This document shows, one piece after another, positions 1 to 8,769 of a DNA stretch of 64,000 nt. A program made the position numbers and the translations under genes. The first letter of the stretch is position 1; each line of letters begins with the position of its first letter. The stretch comes from Echinimonas agarilytica (GTDB lineage Bacteria; Pseudomonadota; Gammaproteobacteria; Enterobacterales; Neiellaceae), in the NCBI RefSeq assembly GCF_023703465.1, contig NZ_JAMQGP010000003.1, positions 62,001-126,000 on the forward strand. The letters are read 5' to 3'. A model generated the notes under the pieces. The model worked only from the letters and a program-made list of their open reading frames with translations, was not told where the DNA came from and did not search any database.

Positions 1-1
1 T

Positions 2-943
2 GATCGCGCTGTGAAAGTCATCGGAGAGGTGAATCGTCCCGGGCGTTTTGAATGGTCAGACGAAATGTCACTGATGGACTTATTAGCGCATGCCGGTGGT
101 CCAAAGCCCAATGCCGACACCGCCAAAATTCGCATTGTGCTCCCTGCATCAAATGGTGCCACTGATACACGTATTTTCGACTTGAATGATTTTTTGAACG
201 GTCATTTGAGCCAACAAGATTTACCCCGTATTACGGCTGGGACCGTGGTAATGGTTCCCGATCTTCCAGACGATCCAAGCGACAATAAGTCACAGTGGGT
301 ACGTCAAGCGTCAGACGATTCGATTTACTTATTTGGCCAAGTTGGGGCTCCGGGACGTTACCGCTTCGATCCGAAATTACATTTCCTCGATATTTTAGCA
401 GCAGCCGATGGCCCGACTCGTAACGCAGACATTAGCAATGTGCGAATTAGCCACCGCAATGGAACAACTGCCAAAGTGACTAAATTGGATTTGGCGATGT
501 ACTTTGAGACAGGTGATGAGTCGTTATTGCCTCATGTTCGCCCGGGCGATTCAATTTATGTTCCTGAGAAAGACCGAAATTGGTTGGCTGAAACCAAAGA
601 CACTACTATTCGTGTATTGGGAGCGGTGAATAAGCCGGGCCGCTATCGCTTTAATGACGACATGACATTGCTTGATTTGTTGGCTGAAGCGGGTGGACTG
701 AACAATGACGGTTATCCCGAAAAAATTACCGTAGTGAACTTGTCGTGTTGTCGCGATCAAGCCCGCACATTCGACCTAAATGAATTTTCTAAAACCGGTA
801 ATTTTTCGATGCTGCCTGTACTCAGAGCGGGCGATACAGTTTATGTTCCCTCTGAAAAAGACAGCGATTGGTCAAAGGCACGCCAAGGCTTGGAAGATGT
901 ATTTCGCGTACTCACCGTGAGCGCTTTGTTGGGGTTTATCTAA
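2..943 (+). CDS. SLBB-repeat polysaccharide export protein, 5' partial
   Basis: The frame is open from the first bases of the window, so the true start lies upstream; the GTG at 11 is inside a repeat and is not a credible start. About 313 residues are visible. They hold three copies of an SLBB unit about 100 residues apart, each opening with a V-x-G-x-V-x-x-PGR(Y/F) motif (near visible residues 5, 108 and 204) and followed by a D-(L/I)-L-A-x-A-x-G segment. SLBB repeats occur in Wza-type outer-membrane or periplasmic polysaccharide export proteins. The hydrophobic last residues may be a membrane anchor or helix. The stop overlaps the start of the next gene (TAATG), so the two are translationally coupled. 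Family assignment is solid; which polysaccharide is exported cannot be told. Confidence 0.85.
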   Translation, partial: DRAVKVIGEVNRPGRFEWSDEMSLMDLLAHAGGPKPNADTAKIRIVLPASNGATDTRIFDLNDFLNGHLSQQDLPRITAGTVVMVPDLPDDPSDNKSQWVRQASDDSIYLFGQVGAPGRYRFDPKLHFLDILAAADGPTRNADISNVRISHRNGTTAKVTKLDLAMYFETGDESLLPHVRPGDSIYVPEKDRNWLAETKDTTIRVLGAVNKPGRYRFNDDMTLLDLLAEAGGLNNDGYPEKITVVNLSCCRDQARTFDLNEFSKTGNFSMLPVLRAGDTVYVPSEKDSDWSKARQGLEDVFRVLTVSALLGFI

Positions 944-1707
944 TGATTTTTCCTTCAAATTATCAAGAGCTTGAACGTATTTATCAGCGGCTTCAACTGT
1001 CTTCATCAAGTTGCATTGCGGTCACATCCGCAATGCCAGGAGAAGGCGTGAGTTTACTGGTAGATGCGTTGGCGAATCGGGCATTAAAAGCCCACAAAAA
1101 AGTACTCGTAGTCGATTTCAACCTATTTCACCCAAGAGATGTCGCACCTGTCCAAAGCGGCTCGGAAGAGCACATATTGCAATGGCGCAAAGGTGTGCCG
1201 CACTCGGCCAATACCAACCGTAAAGCTCAATTGGGTTGCAGTGATAAATTAACAGACTCATCGGTTTTGGAGCCAAAAGGTCAGATGACCATTATGCCGA
1301 CTCCTATGGATAAAGAATCGATTGTAGCTCTGCGGGAGCCCGGAGCACTTGAGGCGTGTATCCAGCAATGGAAAAAGGACTATCAGTTGATTATCTTTGA
1401 TTGTGCTGCGGTGAATTTGAACAACCGAGGTAATTTACCTGCTTCTCGCGTGGTTGCCGCAAGCGATGGTGTAATCATGTGCTATATGGCCGGTATAACT
1501 GCAGCCATTCATCTGCGGCAAGCGCACGAAGAATTACAGCGCGAAGAGGCATTATTGTTGGGCGTGGTAATTAATGATCAGTACAACCCACTACTGAAAC
1601 AAGAATTGCTTCGCAAATTGCGAAAATGGTCTGCTAAGCTTCCACGTTTAAATGCTTGGCTTCACAGAAAAATACAGAATTCTCAACTACTTTCAATACG
1701 TACCTAA
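943..1707 (+). CDS. BY-kinase/CpsD-like P-loop protein with degenerate Walker A
   Basis: A 254-residue protein with the layout of bacterial tyrosine autokinase (CpsD/Wzc C-domain) or ParA-like ATPases. The P-loop region reads SAMPGEGVSLL (residues 29-39), where the family has GEGKS/T, so the essential lysine is Val36. Walker A' is VVDFNLFHP (Asp58) and a Walker B-like LIIFDCAAVN follows further on. No C-terminal tyrosine cluster is visible. The start at 943 was chosen because it overlaps the stop of the SLBB gene; an in-frame start further upstream would overlap that gene by 75 bases. It probably works with the upstream SLBB protein in exopolysaccharide assembly, perhaps as a non-catalytic or weakly ATP-binding partner (inference). 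Confidence 0.75.
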   Translation: MIFPSNYQELERIYQRLQLSSSSCIAVTSAMPGEGVSLLVDALANRALKAHKKVLVVDFNLFHPRDVAPVQSGSEEHILQWRKGVPHSANTNRKAQLGCSDKLTDSSVLEPKGQMTIMPTPMDKESIVALREPGALEACIQQWKKDYQLIIFDCAAVNLNNRGNLPASRVVAASDGVIMCYMAGITAAIHLRQAHEELQREEALLLGVVINDQYNPLLKQELLRKLRKWSAKLPRLNAWLHRKIQNSQLLSIRT

Positions 1708-1747
1708 TTTGTTCGCTGGGCTCAAAATTTAAGGGGATACTGGAATC

Positions 1748-4700
1748 ATGAAGGTAGGGTTTCGGGTCAAAACGATTATTGGCATTGCCGTAATCGAAAG
1801 TATTTTATTAGGCGTTTTGGTGTTTGGCGGTCTGCAATGGCTCAGAGAGTCTAATGAGCAGCAGCTAATTCGCTACGGCCATATGATGGTTAAAACGTTG
1901 GCCGTCACCAGCAAAGATGTCTTGGAGGAAAATGATCGCTTGCGCGTCAATGCAATGGTGCAAGAGGTGATTGGCAGTGGCGATATTTCCTATATTCGTT
2001 TCATTGACAGTAAAGGCAGTGTTTGGGCGCAAGCTGGGGTTGGAAATCAATTTGAATTACCTCCTGCTCGTTTCATGCTGACTCCCACTCAGTCCGAGGA
2101 TGGTATGTTCCATGTGACTAATGACATTAAGGTTGATGGTTCCGTTGTTGGTCGCATTGAGCTGGGCATTAACGTTCAATCGTTTCGTGATCTGATGGGG
2201 AATGCGCGTTCTTATGGCGCCAGTATTGCCATTCTGGAAGTGGTTCTAGTCGCGTTATTTTCATTTTTATTAGGAACATTCTTAACGCTCAGGTTAAGAC
2301 GTCTTAGAAATGCTGCCCGTCAGATTTCAGAGGCAGGCCCCGGTGTGCAGGTCGAAGTAAAAGGGCATGATGAGCTGTCGGAAGTGACGCAGGCATTTAA
2401 TCAGATGTCGCTGTCACTTGAAGCTTCTCACAAAGAATTTAAGTCATCGCTGGAAGTGCAACTGCGTTTGTCTGAATTGCTCGAAACTCACCGCGCCATG
2501 CTCCGCGCGACCATTTCTTCAGCACTCGATGCGGTGATCACAATCGATCATAACGGTAGGGTGGTGGAATATAACGAAAGCGCCGAACGTATTTTTGGGT
2601 TTACTCGCAATGAAATGATTGGCGTTGAGTTGGCCGATAAGATTATCCCCGAGGCTATGCGAGAAGCGCATAAGTCGGGCATGAAACGCTTTCGACAAAC
2701 CGGAAAGTCGAATGTATTGGGGCAGCGTTTAGAGCTTACTGCACTGAACAAAAAAGGCCATGAGTTTCCATGTGAATTAGCGATTCGCCATGTTGAAGTG
2801 GGCGATGAAACATTGTTCACTGCGTTTATGCGCGATATTAGCGAACGTCGCCGATTTGAACAAGAATTGAGCTTGGCAGCTCATGCATTCGATGCCAACG
2901 AAGCCATTTTTATCACCGACAAAGATGCCAACATTGTGAGGGTAAATAACGCGTTTACGCGCATTACAGGATACGAGTCTGACGAGGTGTTAGGACAGAA
3001 CCCTCGAATTTTGGCATCGGGAGAATTGGATGACGACTTTTACGACGTGATGTGGGCCAAGCTTCATGAAGACGGGCGCTGGTCAGGTGAAGTGGTTAAT
3101 CGGCGCAAAAATGGTGAGTTGCTTCCCGAGTTACTGAGTATTTCATCGGTCAAAACAGCCGCGGGCGACATCACGCACTATGTGGCGCATTTTACCGATT
3201 TAAGTGAGCAGAAAGCCGTTGAAGTTTCGCTTCGACAAGCACGCTCGGACGCCGAAGCCGCCAGCGAAGCCAAAAGCCGGTTTTTGGCGACCATGAGCCA
3301 TGAGATTCGTACTCCTTTAAATGCCATTCTCAATATGAATCAATTACTGGGGGAAACATCTCTCAGTCATCAACAACATCATTTGGTCAAAACAGCGGGA
3401 GAAGCTGGGCATACATTGATGGCTTTAGTGAACAATGTATTGGATTTTTCACGCATTGAGGCCGGAAAAATAGAGCTGGTTCCAGAATGGTTTTCAGTAT
3501 CTGAAACAACTCAATCCTTAGTGGACTTATTTGAAGCCACAGCGAGCCAAAAGCGTTTAATTCTCACCTTGTCACTTGAGCATGATATGCCGGTGGAATT
3601 TTATGGAGACGCGTTAAGGTATCGTCAAATTGTGCTGAACTTGCTGGGTAATGCGGTGAAATTTACTCAAAGAGGATTTGTTGAGGTGTCACTTTATTTT
3701 GGTGTGGAATCCGGTTTAACCTTGCAAGTTAAAGACTCCGGCCCTGGGATTGATAAAGCTGCGCAAAAACGTCTGTTCGATGAGTTTTATCAAGTGGATG
3801 ATAGTAAAACGCGCCACCATTCAGGAACAGGACTTGGTTTAGCCATCACACGTCAGTTGGTCAGTATGATGGACGGCACCATTGAGCTACACAGCCAACT
3901 CGGGCAAGGCACCACTTTTGTGATTAATCTACCGCTGCCTTCTCGACAAAAAGAGGCCGACATTGAACGACCGAAGGAGCCAGCACCGGTTGCAACTGGG
4001 CAATGGAAGCCACATGTGTTGCTGGTGGAAGATAGCGCATCCAATCGAGCCGTGGCCGCTGAGGTGCTCGGCAATTATGTGGAAACCATCGAGTTTGCGG
4101 AGAATGGGCATATTGCGGTGGAGAAGGCCCAGATCTTGAAATATGACCTGATTTTGATGGATGTGGCGATGCCGATCATGGATGGTCTAGAAGCCACATT
4201 TATGATTCGCTGTAACGAAGGGCCAAATCAACAAACTCCTATTTTAGCGATGACCGCCAACGCCTTTGAAGAGGATAAACAAGCGTGCCTTAGTGCTGGG
4301 ATGGATGATTTTTTAACAAAACCTTTGGATATCAATCTTATCCGCCAGAAAGTGGTTGAATGGGGGCGCGTGGTTTCTGATAAATATCTGGAAGTATTGA
4401 ATATTGAACCTCAAGAGAAAGACAAAGAGATCGCCGTACTTGCCACAGATAGCAATAGCGAAGAACCGCCATTACTTGATGTCGCGGTACTTGACCGATT
4501 GATTCATGATGCATCTCATTCTGTGGTATTGACGATTTTGTCCACACTAACAGATGAAGCACAGGGGCGCGTTAAATGTATTATCAATGCGTTAGAACAA
4601 GACTTTTTTGAGCAAATTACGCTTGAGTCACATACGCTTAAAAGTAGCTTGGGCAGCTTCGGAGCAAAGCGCTTACAGGATCTTGCTCTGCAAATCGAAA

Positions 4701-4819
4701 AGGCATCGAAAGAAGAAAATATGATGCAATTAAGTGAGCTTGTGCCACAGTTACAGCCTTTACTAGAGCAGTCTATTGCTGCGATTGGCACACATATGGA
4801 AAACGTGGCGAGCGCTTAA
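1748..4819 (+). CDS. Hybrid sensor histidine kinase (HAMP-PAS-PAS-HisKA-HATPase-REC-Hpt)
   Basis: A 1023-residue membrane-bound phosphorelay kinase. Domains in order: TM1 (about 10-32), a periplasmic sensor of about 125 residues, TM2 (about 157-180), HAMP and coiled coil (180-240), PAS (about 250-370), PAS (about 378-490), HisKA with the phospho-accepting His518 in MSHEIRTPLN, HATPase with NLLGNAVKFT, DSGPGID and GTGLGLAI, a receiver domain with Asp805 in LILMDVAMP, and a C-terminal Hpt domain with His962 in SHTLKSS. All phosphotransfer residues are present, so a full His-Asp-His relay is expected. It lies 12 bases before a sigma54 response regulator that is the obvious output partner. The ligand cannot be inferred. 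A second, coupled role with the preceding polysaccharide genes is plausible. Confidence 0.93.
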   Translation: MKVGFRVKTIIGIAVIESILLGVLVFGGLQWLRESNEQQLIRYGHMMVKTLAVTSKDVLEENDRLRVNAMVQEVIGSGDISYIRFIDSKGSVWAQAGVGNQFELPPARFMLTPTQSEDGMFHVTNDIKVDGSVVGRIELGINVQSFRDLMGNARSYGASIAILEVVLVALFSFLLGTFLTLRLRRLRNAARQISEAGPGVQVEVKGHDELSEVTQAFNQMSLSLEASHKEFKSSLEVQLRLSELLETHRAMLRATISSALDAVITIDHNGRVVEYNESAERIFGFTRNEMIGVELADKIIPEAMREAHKSGMKRFRQTGKSNVLGQRLELTALNKKGHEFPCELAIRHVEVGDETLFTAFMRDISERRRFEQELSLAAHAFDANEAIFITDKDANIVRVNNAFTRITGYESDEVLGQNPRILASGELDDDFYDVMWAKLHEDGRWSGEVVNRRKNGELLPELLSISSVKTAAGDITHYVAHFTDLSEQKAVEVSLRQARSDAEAASEAKSRFLATMSHEIRTPLNAILNMNQLLGETSLSHQQHHLVKTAGEAGHTLMALVNNVLDFSRIEAGKIELVPEWFSVSETTQSLVDLFEATASQKRLILTLSLEHDMPVEFYGDALRYRQIVLNLLGNAVKFTQRGFVEVSLYFGVESGLTLQVKDSGPGIDKAAQKRLFDEFYQVDDSKTRHHSGTGLGLAITRQLVSMMDGTIELHSQLGQGTTFVINLPLPSRQKEADIERPKEPAPVATGQWKPHVLLVEDSASNRAVAAEVLGNYVETIEFAENGHIAVEKAQILKYDLILMDVAMPIMDGLEATFMIRCNEGPNQQTPILAMTANAFEEDKQACLSAGMDDFLTKPLDINLIRQKVVEWGRVVSDKYLEVLNIEPQEKDKEIAVLATDSNSEEPPLLDVAVLDRLIHDASHSVVLTILSTLTDEAQGRVKCIINALEQDFFEQITLESHTLKSSLGSFGAKRLQDLALQIEKASKEENMMQLSELVPQLQPLLEQSIAAIGTHMENVASA

Positions 4820-4831
4820 AGGAGGTATGGA

Positions 4832-6286
4832 ATGACTTCAAAAGCGTCATTGTTATTGGTTGAAGATAGTGACTCTTTGGCCGCTATTTATGAAGCCTAC
4901 TTGGTGAACGAGAGCGTCACCGTTGAACGTGTAAGCACAGGCGAAGCGGCTATTCGGCAGCTAATGAAAACGCCACCCATGGTGATGTTACTTGATTTAA
5001 AGCTGCCTGATATGAGTGGCATGGATGTATTGCAGTGGATGAGCACACAGCATCTGAACACCTTGGTGATCATCATTACAGCTCACGGCTCGGTGGACGT
5101 AGCCGTAGATTCAATGCGCTTAGGTGTGTTTGATTTTCTGGAAAAGCCCTTTGATGCTGGCCGCCTGCAAGTGACTGTGAAAAATGCCCTTCGCATGAAT
5201 AACTTGCAGTCTTTAGTGGATGATTATCAAGCGGATGTTGAACGGACTAGTTACCACGGCTTTATCGGCAGTAGCCTTCCCATGCAGCAAGTTTACAAAA
5301 TGATTGATGCCGTTGCCCCAAGTAAAGCCACTGTATTTATTACCGGAGAAAGCGGAACAGGCAAAGAGGTGTGTGCCGAAGCCATCCATAAACAAGGGCC
5401 GCGCGTGGGCAAGCCTTTTATTGCGCTCAATTGCGGTGCCATTCCAAAAGATCTGATGGAAAGTGAGATTTTTGGCCACGTTAAAGGGGCGTTTACAGGC
5501 GCTAACACGGATCGCAAAGGAGCCGCAGCGCAAGCGGACAGCGGGACCTTATTTCTGGATGAAATTGGAGAAATGGACTTAGATCTGCAAACCAAGTTGT
5601 TGCGTTTCGTACAAACAGGACGTTATCAAAAAGTTGGAGGAAGCAAAGAGGAAAAGGTAGATGTGCGGTTCTTGTGCGCAACCAATCGAGATCCATGGAA
5701 AGAGGTGCAGGAGGGGCGTTTTCGCGAAGACTTATACTATCGGCTATTTGTTGTACCCATTCACTTACCACCACTTCGCGATCGCGGTCGAGACATGCTT
5801 TCAATCGCCAGTTCTTTATTGCGACATTACTCAAAAGAGGAAGGCAAGCAATTTAAGCGCTTCTCAGCCGCAACGGCTGCGGTACTCGCCAGTTATGATT
5901 GGCCTGGCAATGTGCGTGAATTGCAGAATGTTATTCGCAATATTTGCGTATTGCACGATGGTGATGAGGTGATTGCAAATCAATTGCCGGCTCCGCTAAA
6001 CAAGCAGATGCCGGATGAATCATTTGAGCTTGAACTCACCGAAAATGATTCTGAAGTGCATGAAAAATCAGCGCCAGAGCATTTTGAAGCCGTCGAAATG
6101 AGTGTGGTGGAAACTGAGGAAGTTGTGCCATTGCAGCCGCTTTGGATCACTGAAAAGCAAGCTATTGAACGCGCAATAGAGCATTGTGGCGGCAATATTC
6201 CCAAGGCTGCTGAATTGTTAGAAGTAAGCCCGTCTACCATTTACCGTAAAAAACAGAGCTGGGAAGAACAAGAGCTGAGTTCTTAA
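4832..6286 (+). CDS. Sigma54-dependent response regulator (REC-AAA+-Fis)
   Basis: A 484-residue NtrC/LuxO-class activator. The receiver domain carries the phosphoacceptor Asp55 in MLLDLKLPD. The AAA+ domain has Walker A GESGTGKE, the GAFTGA loop that contacts sigma54, and Walker [11 protein letters not shown]. The C-terminus ends in a Fis-type helix-turn-helix ([20 protein letters not shown]). A Glu-rich linker separates AAA+ and HTH. An AAGGAGG-like ribosome site lies just upstream and the gene directly follows the hybrid kinase, so they are very likely a two-component pair transcribed together. I saw no convincing -24/-12 promoter close by, so its targets are not identified here; exopolysaccharide genes are a reasonable guess. 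Confidence 0.93.
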   Translation: MTSKASLLLVEDSDSLAAIYEAYLVNESVTVERVSTGEAAIRQLMKTPPMVMLLDLKLPDMSGMDVLQWMSTQHLNTLVIIITAHGSVDVAVDSMRLGVFDFLEKPFDAGRLQVTVKNALRMNNLQSLVDDYQADVERTSYHGFIGSSLPMQQVYKMIDAVAPSKATVFITGESGTGKEVCAEAIHKQGPRVGKPFIALNCGAIPKDLMESEIFGHVKGAFTGANTDRKGAAAQADSGTLFLDEIGEMDLDLQTKLLRFVQTGRYQKVGGSKEEKVDVRFLCATNRDPWKEVQEGRFREDLYYRLFVVPIHLPPLRDRGRDMLSIASSLLRHYSKEEGKQFKRFSAATAAVLASYDWPGNVRELQNVIRNICVLHDGDEVIANQLPAPLNKQMPDESFELELTENDSEVHEKSAPEHFEAVEMSVVETEEVVPLQPLWITEKQAIERAIEHCGGNIPKAAELLEVSPSTIYRKKQSWEEQELSS

Positions 6287-6293
6287 CAGCACC

Positions 6294-6318
6294 AAGGGCT
6301 CAACCCTTTGAGCCCTTA
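6294..6318. terminator. Hairpin between convergent genes
   Basis: A 10-bp perfect stem (AAGGGCTCAA / TTGAGCCCTT) with a 4-5 base loop lies between the stop of the sigma54 regulator and the end of the convergent MarR gene. There is no long T-run, but the position fits a bidirectional terminator. Confidence 0.6.
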
Positions 6319-6322
6319 ACGA

Positions 6323-6874
6323 TTATTTAAACTCACGACATATGAGCGTAGCGTCGTGTTCCGACAACACATCTTCAGTCAGGCCGCATTGAAAGCCATG
6401 CGATGTTGAGCGGTTATAGTGACACTGCTGACATACACCAAAGCCTTCTCGTCCAGCTTGGCTTTGATAGCTAGCCAGTATTTGCTTGAGCTGTTTATTG
6501 AGTGCGGTCGCCGCTGTTTCATCGAATTCTTCGAGTACCTTTCCAAAGCCTTCAGGCGGGTAGCAGTTGTCAATGCAATGCTGACCATCAACTGTTAATT
6601 TTAAATGCACCACTCTTTTGTCATCAGGATCTTTAACCTTTTCAATCAGGTGCTTAGATTCCAAAATTTTCAGTGTTTGCGAGACGGTGCCTTTAGTACT
6701 GCCCAAATAATCGGTCACGGCTTGAGGTGTGTCTGAATATCGATTGCAAATGTTTAAGTAGCTAAGCGCTTCTAAGTGTACTGGCTGTAAACCTAATTGC
6801 CCCATCGCCTCTTTTGACTCACTTCGGAACAGATTTGCAAGGCGTTCTAATGTGTAAAATAGATCATTTTTCAT
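6323..6874 (-). CDS. MarR-family transcriptional repressor
   Basis: A 183-residue protein with a MarR winged-helix domain (residues about 30-110: a helix-turn-helix segment including GSTKGTVSQTLKILESKHLI, then a wing with DPDDKRVVHLKLT). The C-terminal part adds a cysteine-containing stretch (CQQCHYNRSTSHGFQCG) that could bind metal or sense redox. The start at 6874 is preferred over an upstream in-frame ATG at 6967 because the latter would cover the intergenic operator. It is divergent from a small CPVC redox protein and a DUF2024 protein, and a perfect inverted repeat lies between them, so it most likely represses both itself and those genes. The inducing signal is unknown; oxidative or thiol stress is a guess. 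Confidence 0.85.
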   Translation of the reverse strand: MKNDLFYTLERLANLFRSESKEAMGQLGLQPVHLEALSYLNICNRYSDTPQAVTDYLGSTKGTVSQTLKILESKHLIEKVKDPDDKRVVHLKLTVDGQHCIDNCYPPEGFGKVLEEFDETAATALNKQLKQILASYQSQAGREGFGVCQQCHYNRSTSHGFQCGLTEDVLSEHDATLICREFK

Positions 6875-6937
6875 GGAAATATAGTATCGACTCAAAACCA
6901 ACTTGACAAGCTTAAAATCATACGCCAACCTAACATG

Positions 6938-6952
6938 GTATCGATTCGATAC
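6938..6952. promoter_or_regulatory. Palindromic operator, probable MarR site
   Basis: GTATCGATTCGATAC is a perfect inverted repeat (7-bp arms, 1-base centre) in the divergent intergenic region. A weaker partial copy (GTATCGACTCAAAAC, 6884-6898) lies next to the MarR start. Position and symmetry fit a MarR operator. Confidence 0.65.
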
Positions 6953-6977
6953 TATTTTTTGGAGCATGGAGAGAATT

Positions 6978-7211
6978 ATGAAACAAGCTACGTTTTATCA
7001 TGCAGGTTGCCCAGTGTGTGTGAGTGCAGAAGTTGAATTTGCAAAAGCGCTGAACCCGTCGGAATTTCGGGTCAGTACAGTGCATCTTGGTGAAGACTCA
7101 GCGCAAATATCAACGGCAGAACGAAACGGCGTAAAATCGGTGCCAGCGATGGTCATTGATGGCAACGTATTCCATATCAATTTTGGTGCATCTATTGCTG
7201 ATTTAAAATAG
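6978..7211 (+). CDS. Small thioredoxin/glutaredoxin-fold protein (CPVC)
   Basis: A 77-residue protein with a Cys-x-x-Cys motif (CPVC, residues about 11-14) near the N-terminus and a cis-proline-like segment (SVPAMVIDG), the arrangement of glutaredoxin-like thiol oxidoreductases. GGAGAG a few bases before the ATG at 6978 supports this start over one 12 bases upstream. It is the first gene downstream of the MarR operator and is followed by the DUF2024 gene 52 bases later. It is probably a cytoplasmic disulfide reductase or thiol carrier of that regulon; the substrate is unknown. Confidence 0.8.
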   Translation: MKQATFYHAGCPVCVSAEVEFAKALNPSEFRVSTVHLGEDSAQISTAERNGVKSVPAMVIDGNVFHINFGASIADLK

Positions 7212-7263
7212 AGATTGATTGGGCGAGCTGCGTAGTGGCTGGCCCAATACTAAGGAGTTTGAA

Positions 7264-7521
7264 ATGGAAGTGTTTGTTTTTGATACGCATGTAAAGTCGA
7301 GTTGTGGAAAATACCTGCACTTTGACGTGTTTCTCCACGAGCGATCAGATCAAAAGGCACGTGATGTGGCGAACGAGTTCATTACCAGTCAAGGCATTGA
7401 GGCCTCTGAGTTAGCCTTAAATCAATGTGATTTTTGCCATAGGGAGATGGCAAACCCAGCGGTGGCGTCGCATATCCTTCAACATGGGTCTTACATATTG
7501 CCCATGGAAGGGTGTCGTTAG
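7264..7521 (+). CDS. DUF2024 family protein
   Basis: An 85-residue protein resembling the DUF2024 family: it begins with the typical (M)EVFVFDTHV and has a HFDVFL segment and a C-terminal CDFCHREMANP cysteine pair. A good AAGGAG ribosome site precedes the ATG. The family has no established function. Its place behind a CPVC redox protein under a MarR-type operator suggests a small stress module. Confidence 0.75.
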   Translation: MEVFVFDTHVKSSCGKYLHFDVFLHERSDQKARDVANEFITSQGIEASELALNQCDFCHREMANPAVASHILQHGSYILPMEGCR

Positions 7522-7529
7522 CTCGGTGA

Positions 7530-8159
7530 CTACTGTGTGCATTGAATGGTTAGAACAAAGTCGTCTTGCTGTTGTTGGAAGCCTAATTGATTTAAGTAGC
7601 GTTGATGCTGTTTCACAGCGCTTTTGGCAGAAATACGTTTAAGGTTTGGGCTTTTAAGTTGTGAAATTCCTTTGTAAAAAAGGAATTTTGCATTTTTCAT
7701 GTCTCTTACATCTGGGGTTACATAGTCCACCAAGATCGTTATTTCTTCGTCGCTGATAGGGCGGTAAATAAACAACCCTACCGGTTTTAAGTTGCGTAAT
7801 GTAATAATGGTCTGATGTTCATCCCAAGTGTCATTGTAATTGGGGAAAAACTTCAAAATATCGGCTTTATATTCTTCCAGCATTAAGGTTTTAAGCTGAG
7901 CATTAGAGGGCGTGCTGTGCACCACCGAAAATGAGTCTTTAAAGCTGTAAATTTTCCATAAGTAATACATATTCGTGAGGCAAATCCAACCATTCAGTAG
8001 CATCACTGGGTACGCTTCAATCACGGCTCCGTAGATTGTAAAAATAACCGCACCAAGCAGGTTTATCCAACGAAGCTTCTTAATATTTGCCATCATCAAA
8101 GAGACTGCAACAAATACAGAACCCACATAGCCAAAAGCTTCGATTGTCGCCAAATCCAT
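7530..8159 (-). CDS. YgjV-family inner membrane protein
   Basis: A 209-residue protein with three or four hydrophobic segments in its first 75 residues (FGYVGSVFVAVSLMMANI, WINLLGAVIFTIYGAVI, YPVMLLNGWICLTNMYYLW), matching the small YgjV-type membrane domain, followed by a soluble C-terminal half of about 130 residues. The C-terminal half resembles a GNAT- or PAS-sized cytoplasmic domain in length but I recognise no motif. It is convergent with the DUF2024 gene (8 bases apart). Function unknown. Confidence 0.7.
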   Translation of the reverse strand: MDLATIEAFGYVGSVFVAVSLMMANIKKLRWINLLGAVIFTIYGAVIEAYPVMLLNGWICLTNMYYLWKIYSFKDSFSVVHSTPSNAQLKTLMLEEYKADILKFFPNYNDTWDEHQTIITLRNLKPVGLFIYRPISDEEITILVDYVTPDVRDMKNAKFLFYKGISQLKSPNLKRISAKSAVKQHQRYLNQLGFQQQQDDFVLTIQCTQ

Positions 8160-8255
8160 GATTAAAACGTCCTAAAGTAATTAATTGTGCGGCATTATAG
8201 TGACAATTGGCTCAATGATGTATGGTCATATATTCATTTTCTGGAGATTGCTCTC

Positions 8256-8654
8256 ATGACAACGTTACCTATTGAAAAACTGATAGAAGTGGCACGGGCG
8301 TCTAGCAAAAATGCGCACTGCTGTTACTCAGACTTTCCTGTGGGTGCAGGATTGTTGACAGACTCGGGGGAGGTTTTACCGGGCTGTAACGTTGAGAACA
8401 TGTCCTACGGTCTGACAAACTGTGCAGAACGAACGGCATTGTTTGCAGCGATAAGCCAAGGATACAAACCGCACAGCTTTCCAGCCATCGCAATTTATAC
8501 ACCCACGCAAACAATTGTGACGCCTTGCGGCGCATGTCGGCAGGTGATGTCTGAATTGATGGACAAGGATGCGGTTGTGGTTAGCCAATGTGCAAGTGGG
8601 CTTCAACAACAATGGACAGTGGGCGAATTATTGCCAGATAGTTTTGTGTTTTAG
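8256..8654 (+). CDS. cdd: Cytidine deaminase
   Basis: A 132-residue, tetrameric-type cytidine deaminase that converts (deoxy)cytidine to (deoxy)uridine. The zinc and catalytic motifs are intact: NCAERTALF (Cys and the proton-shuttling Glu) and PCGACRQVM (two zinc cysteines), plus the substrate-binding GCNVENMSYGLT. The ATG at 8256 has a CTGGAGA ribosome site; upstream in-frame starts lack one. It lies just before nupC and the deo operon, so it belongs to nucleoside salvage. Confidence 0.95.
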   Translation: MTTLPIEKLIEVARASSKNAHCCYSDFPVGAGLLTDSGEVLPGCNVENMSYGLTNCAERTALFAAISQGYKPHSFPAIAIYTPTQTIVTPCGACRQVMSELMDKDAVVVSQCASGLQQQWTVGELLPDSFVF

Positions 8655-8769
8655 CAGGCCTCTTCACCGGAGAGCCACGAAAACGACTGATATTGTAATG
8701 ATGAGTCGGTGAAAAATTTTTATTTTACTATCCTAAGAAAATATGCCGATTTGGCAGGAGTAATTGTGT

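Noticed and set aside
868-942. A 5' extension of the P-loop gene starting at 868
   Set aside because: It would overlap the SLBB gene by 75 bases; the ATG at 943 overlaps the stop cleanly and begins the family-like sequence.
5213-5834. Antisense reading frames across the sigma54 regulator
   Set aside because: Shadows of a strongly conserved AAA+ domain.
8764-8769. A TTG start for nupC six bases upstream
   Set aside because: The ATG at 8770 has better spacing from the GGAG site.
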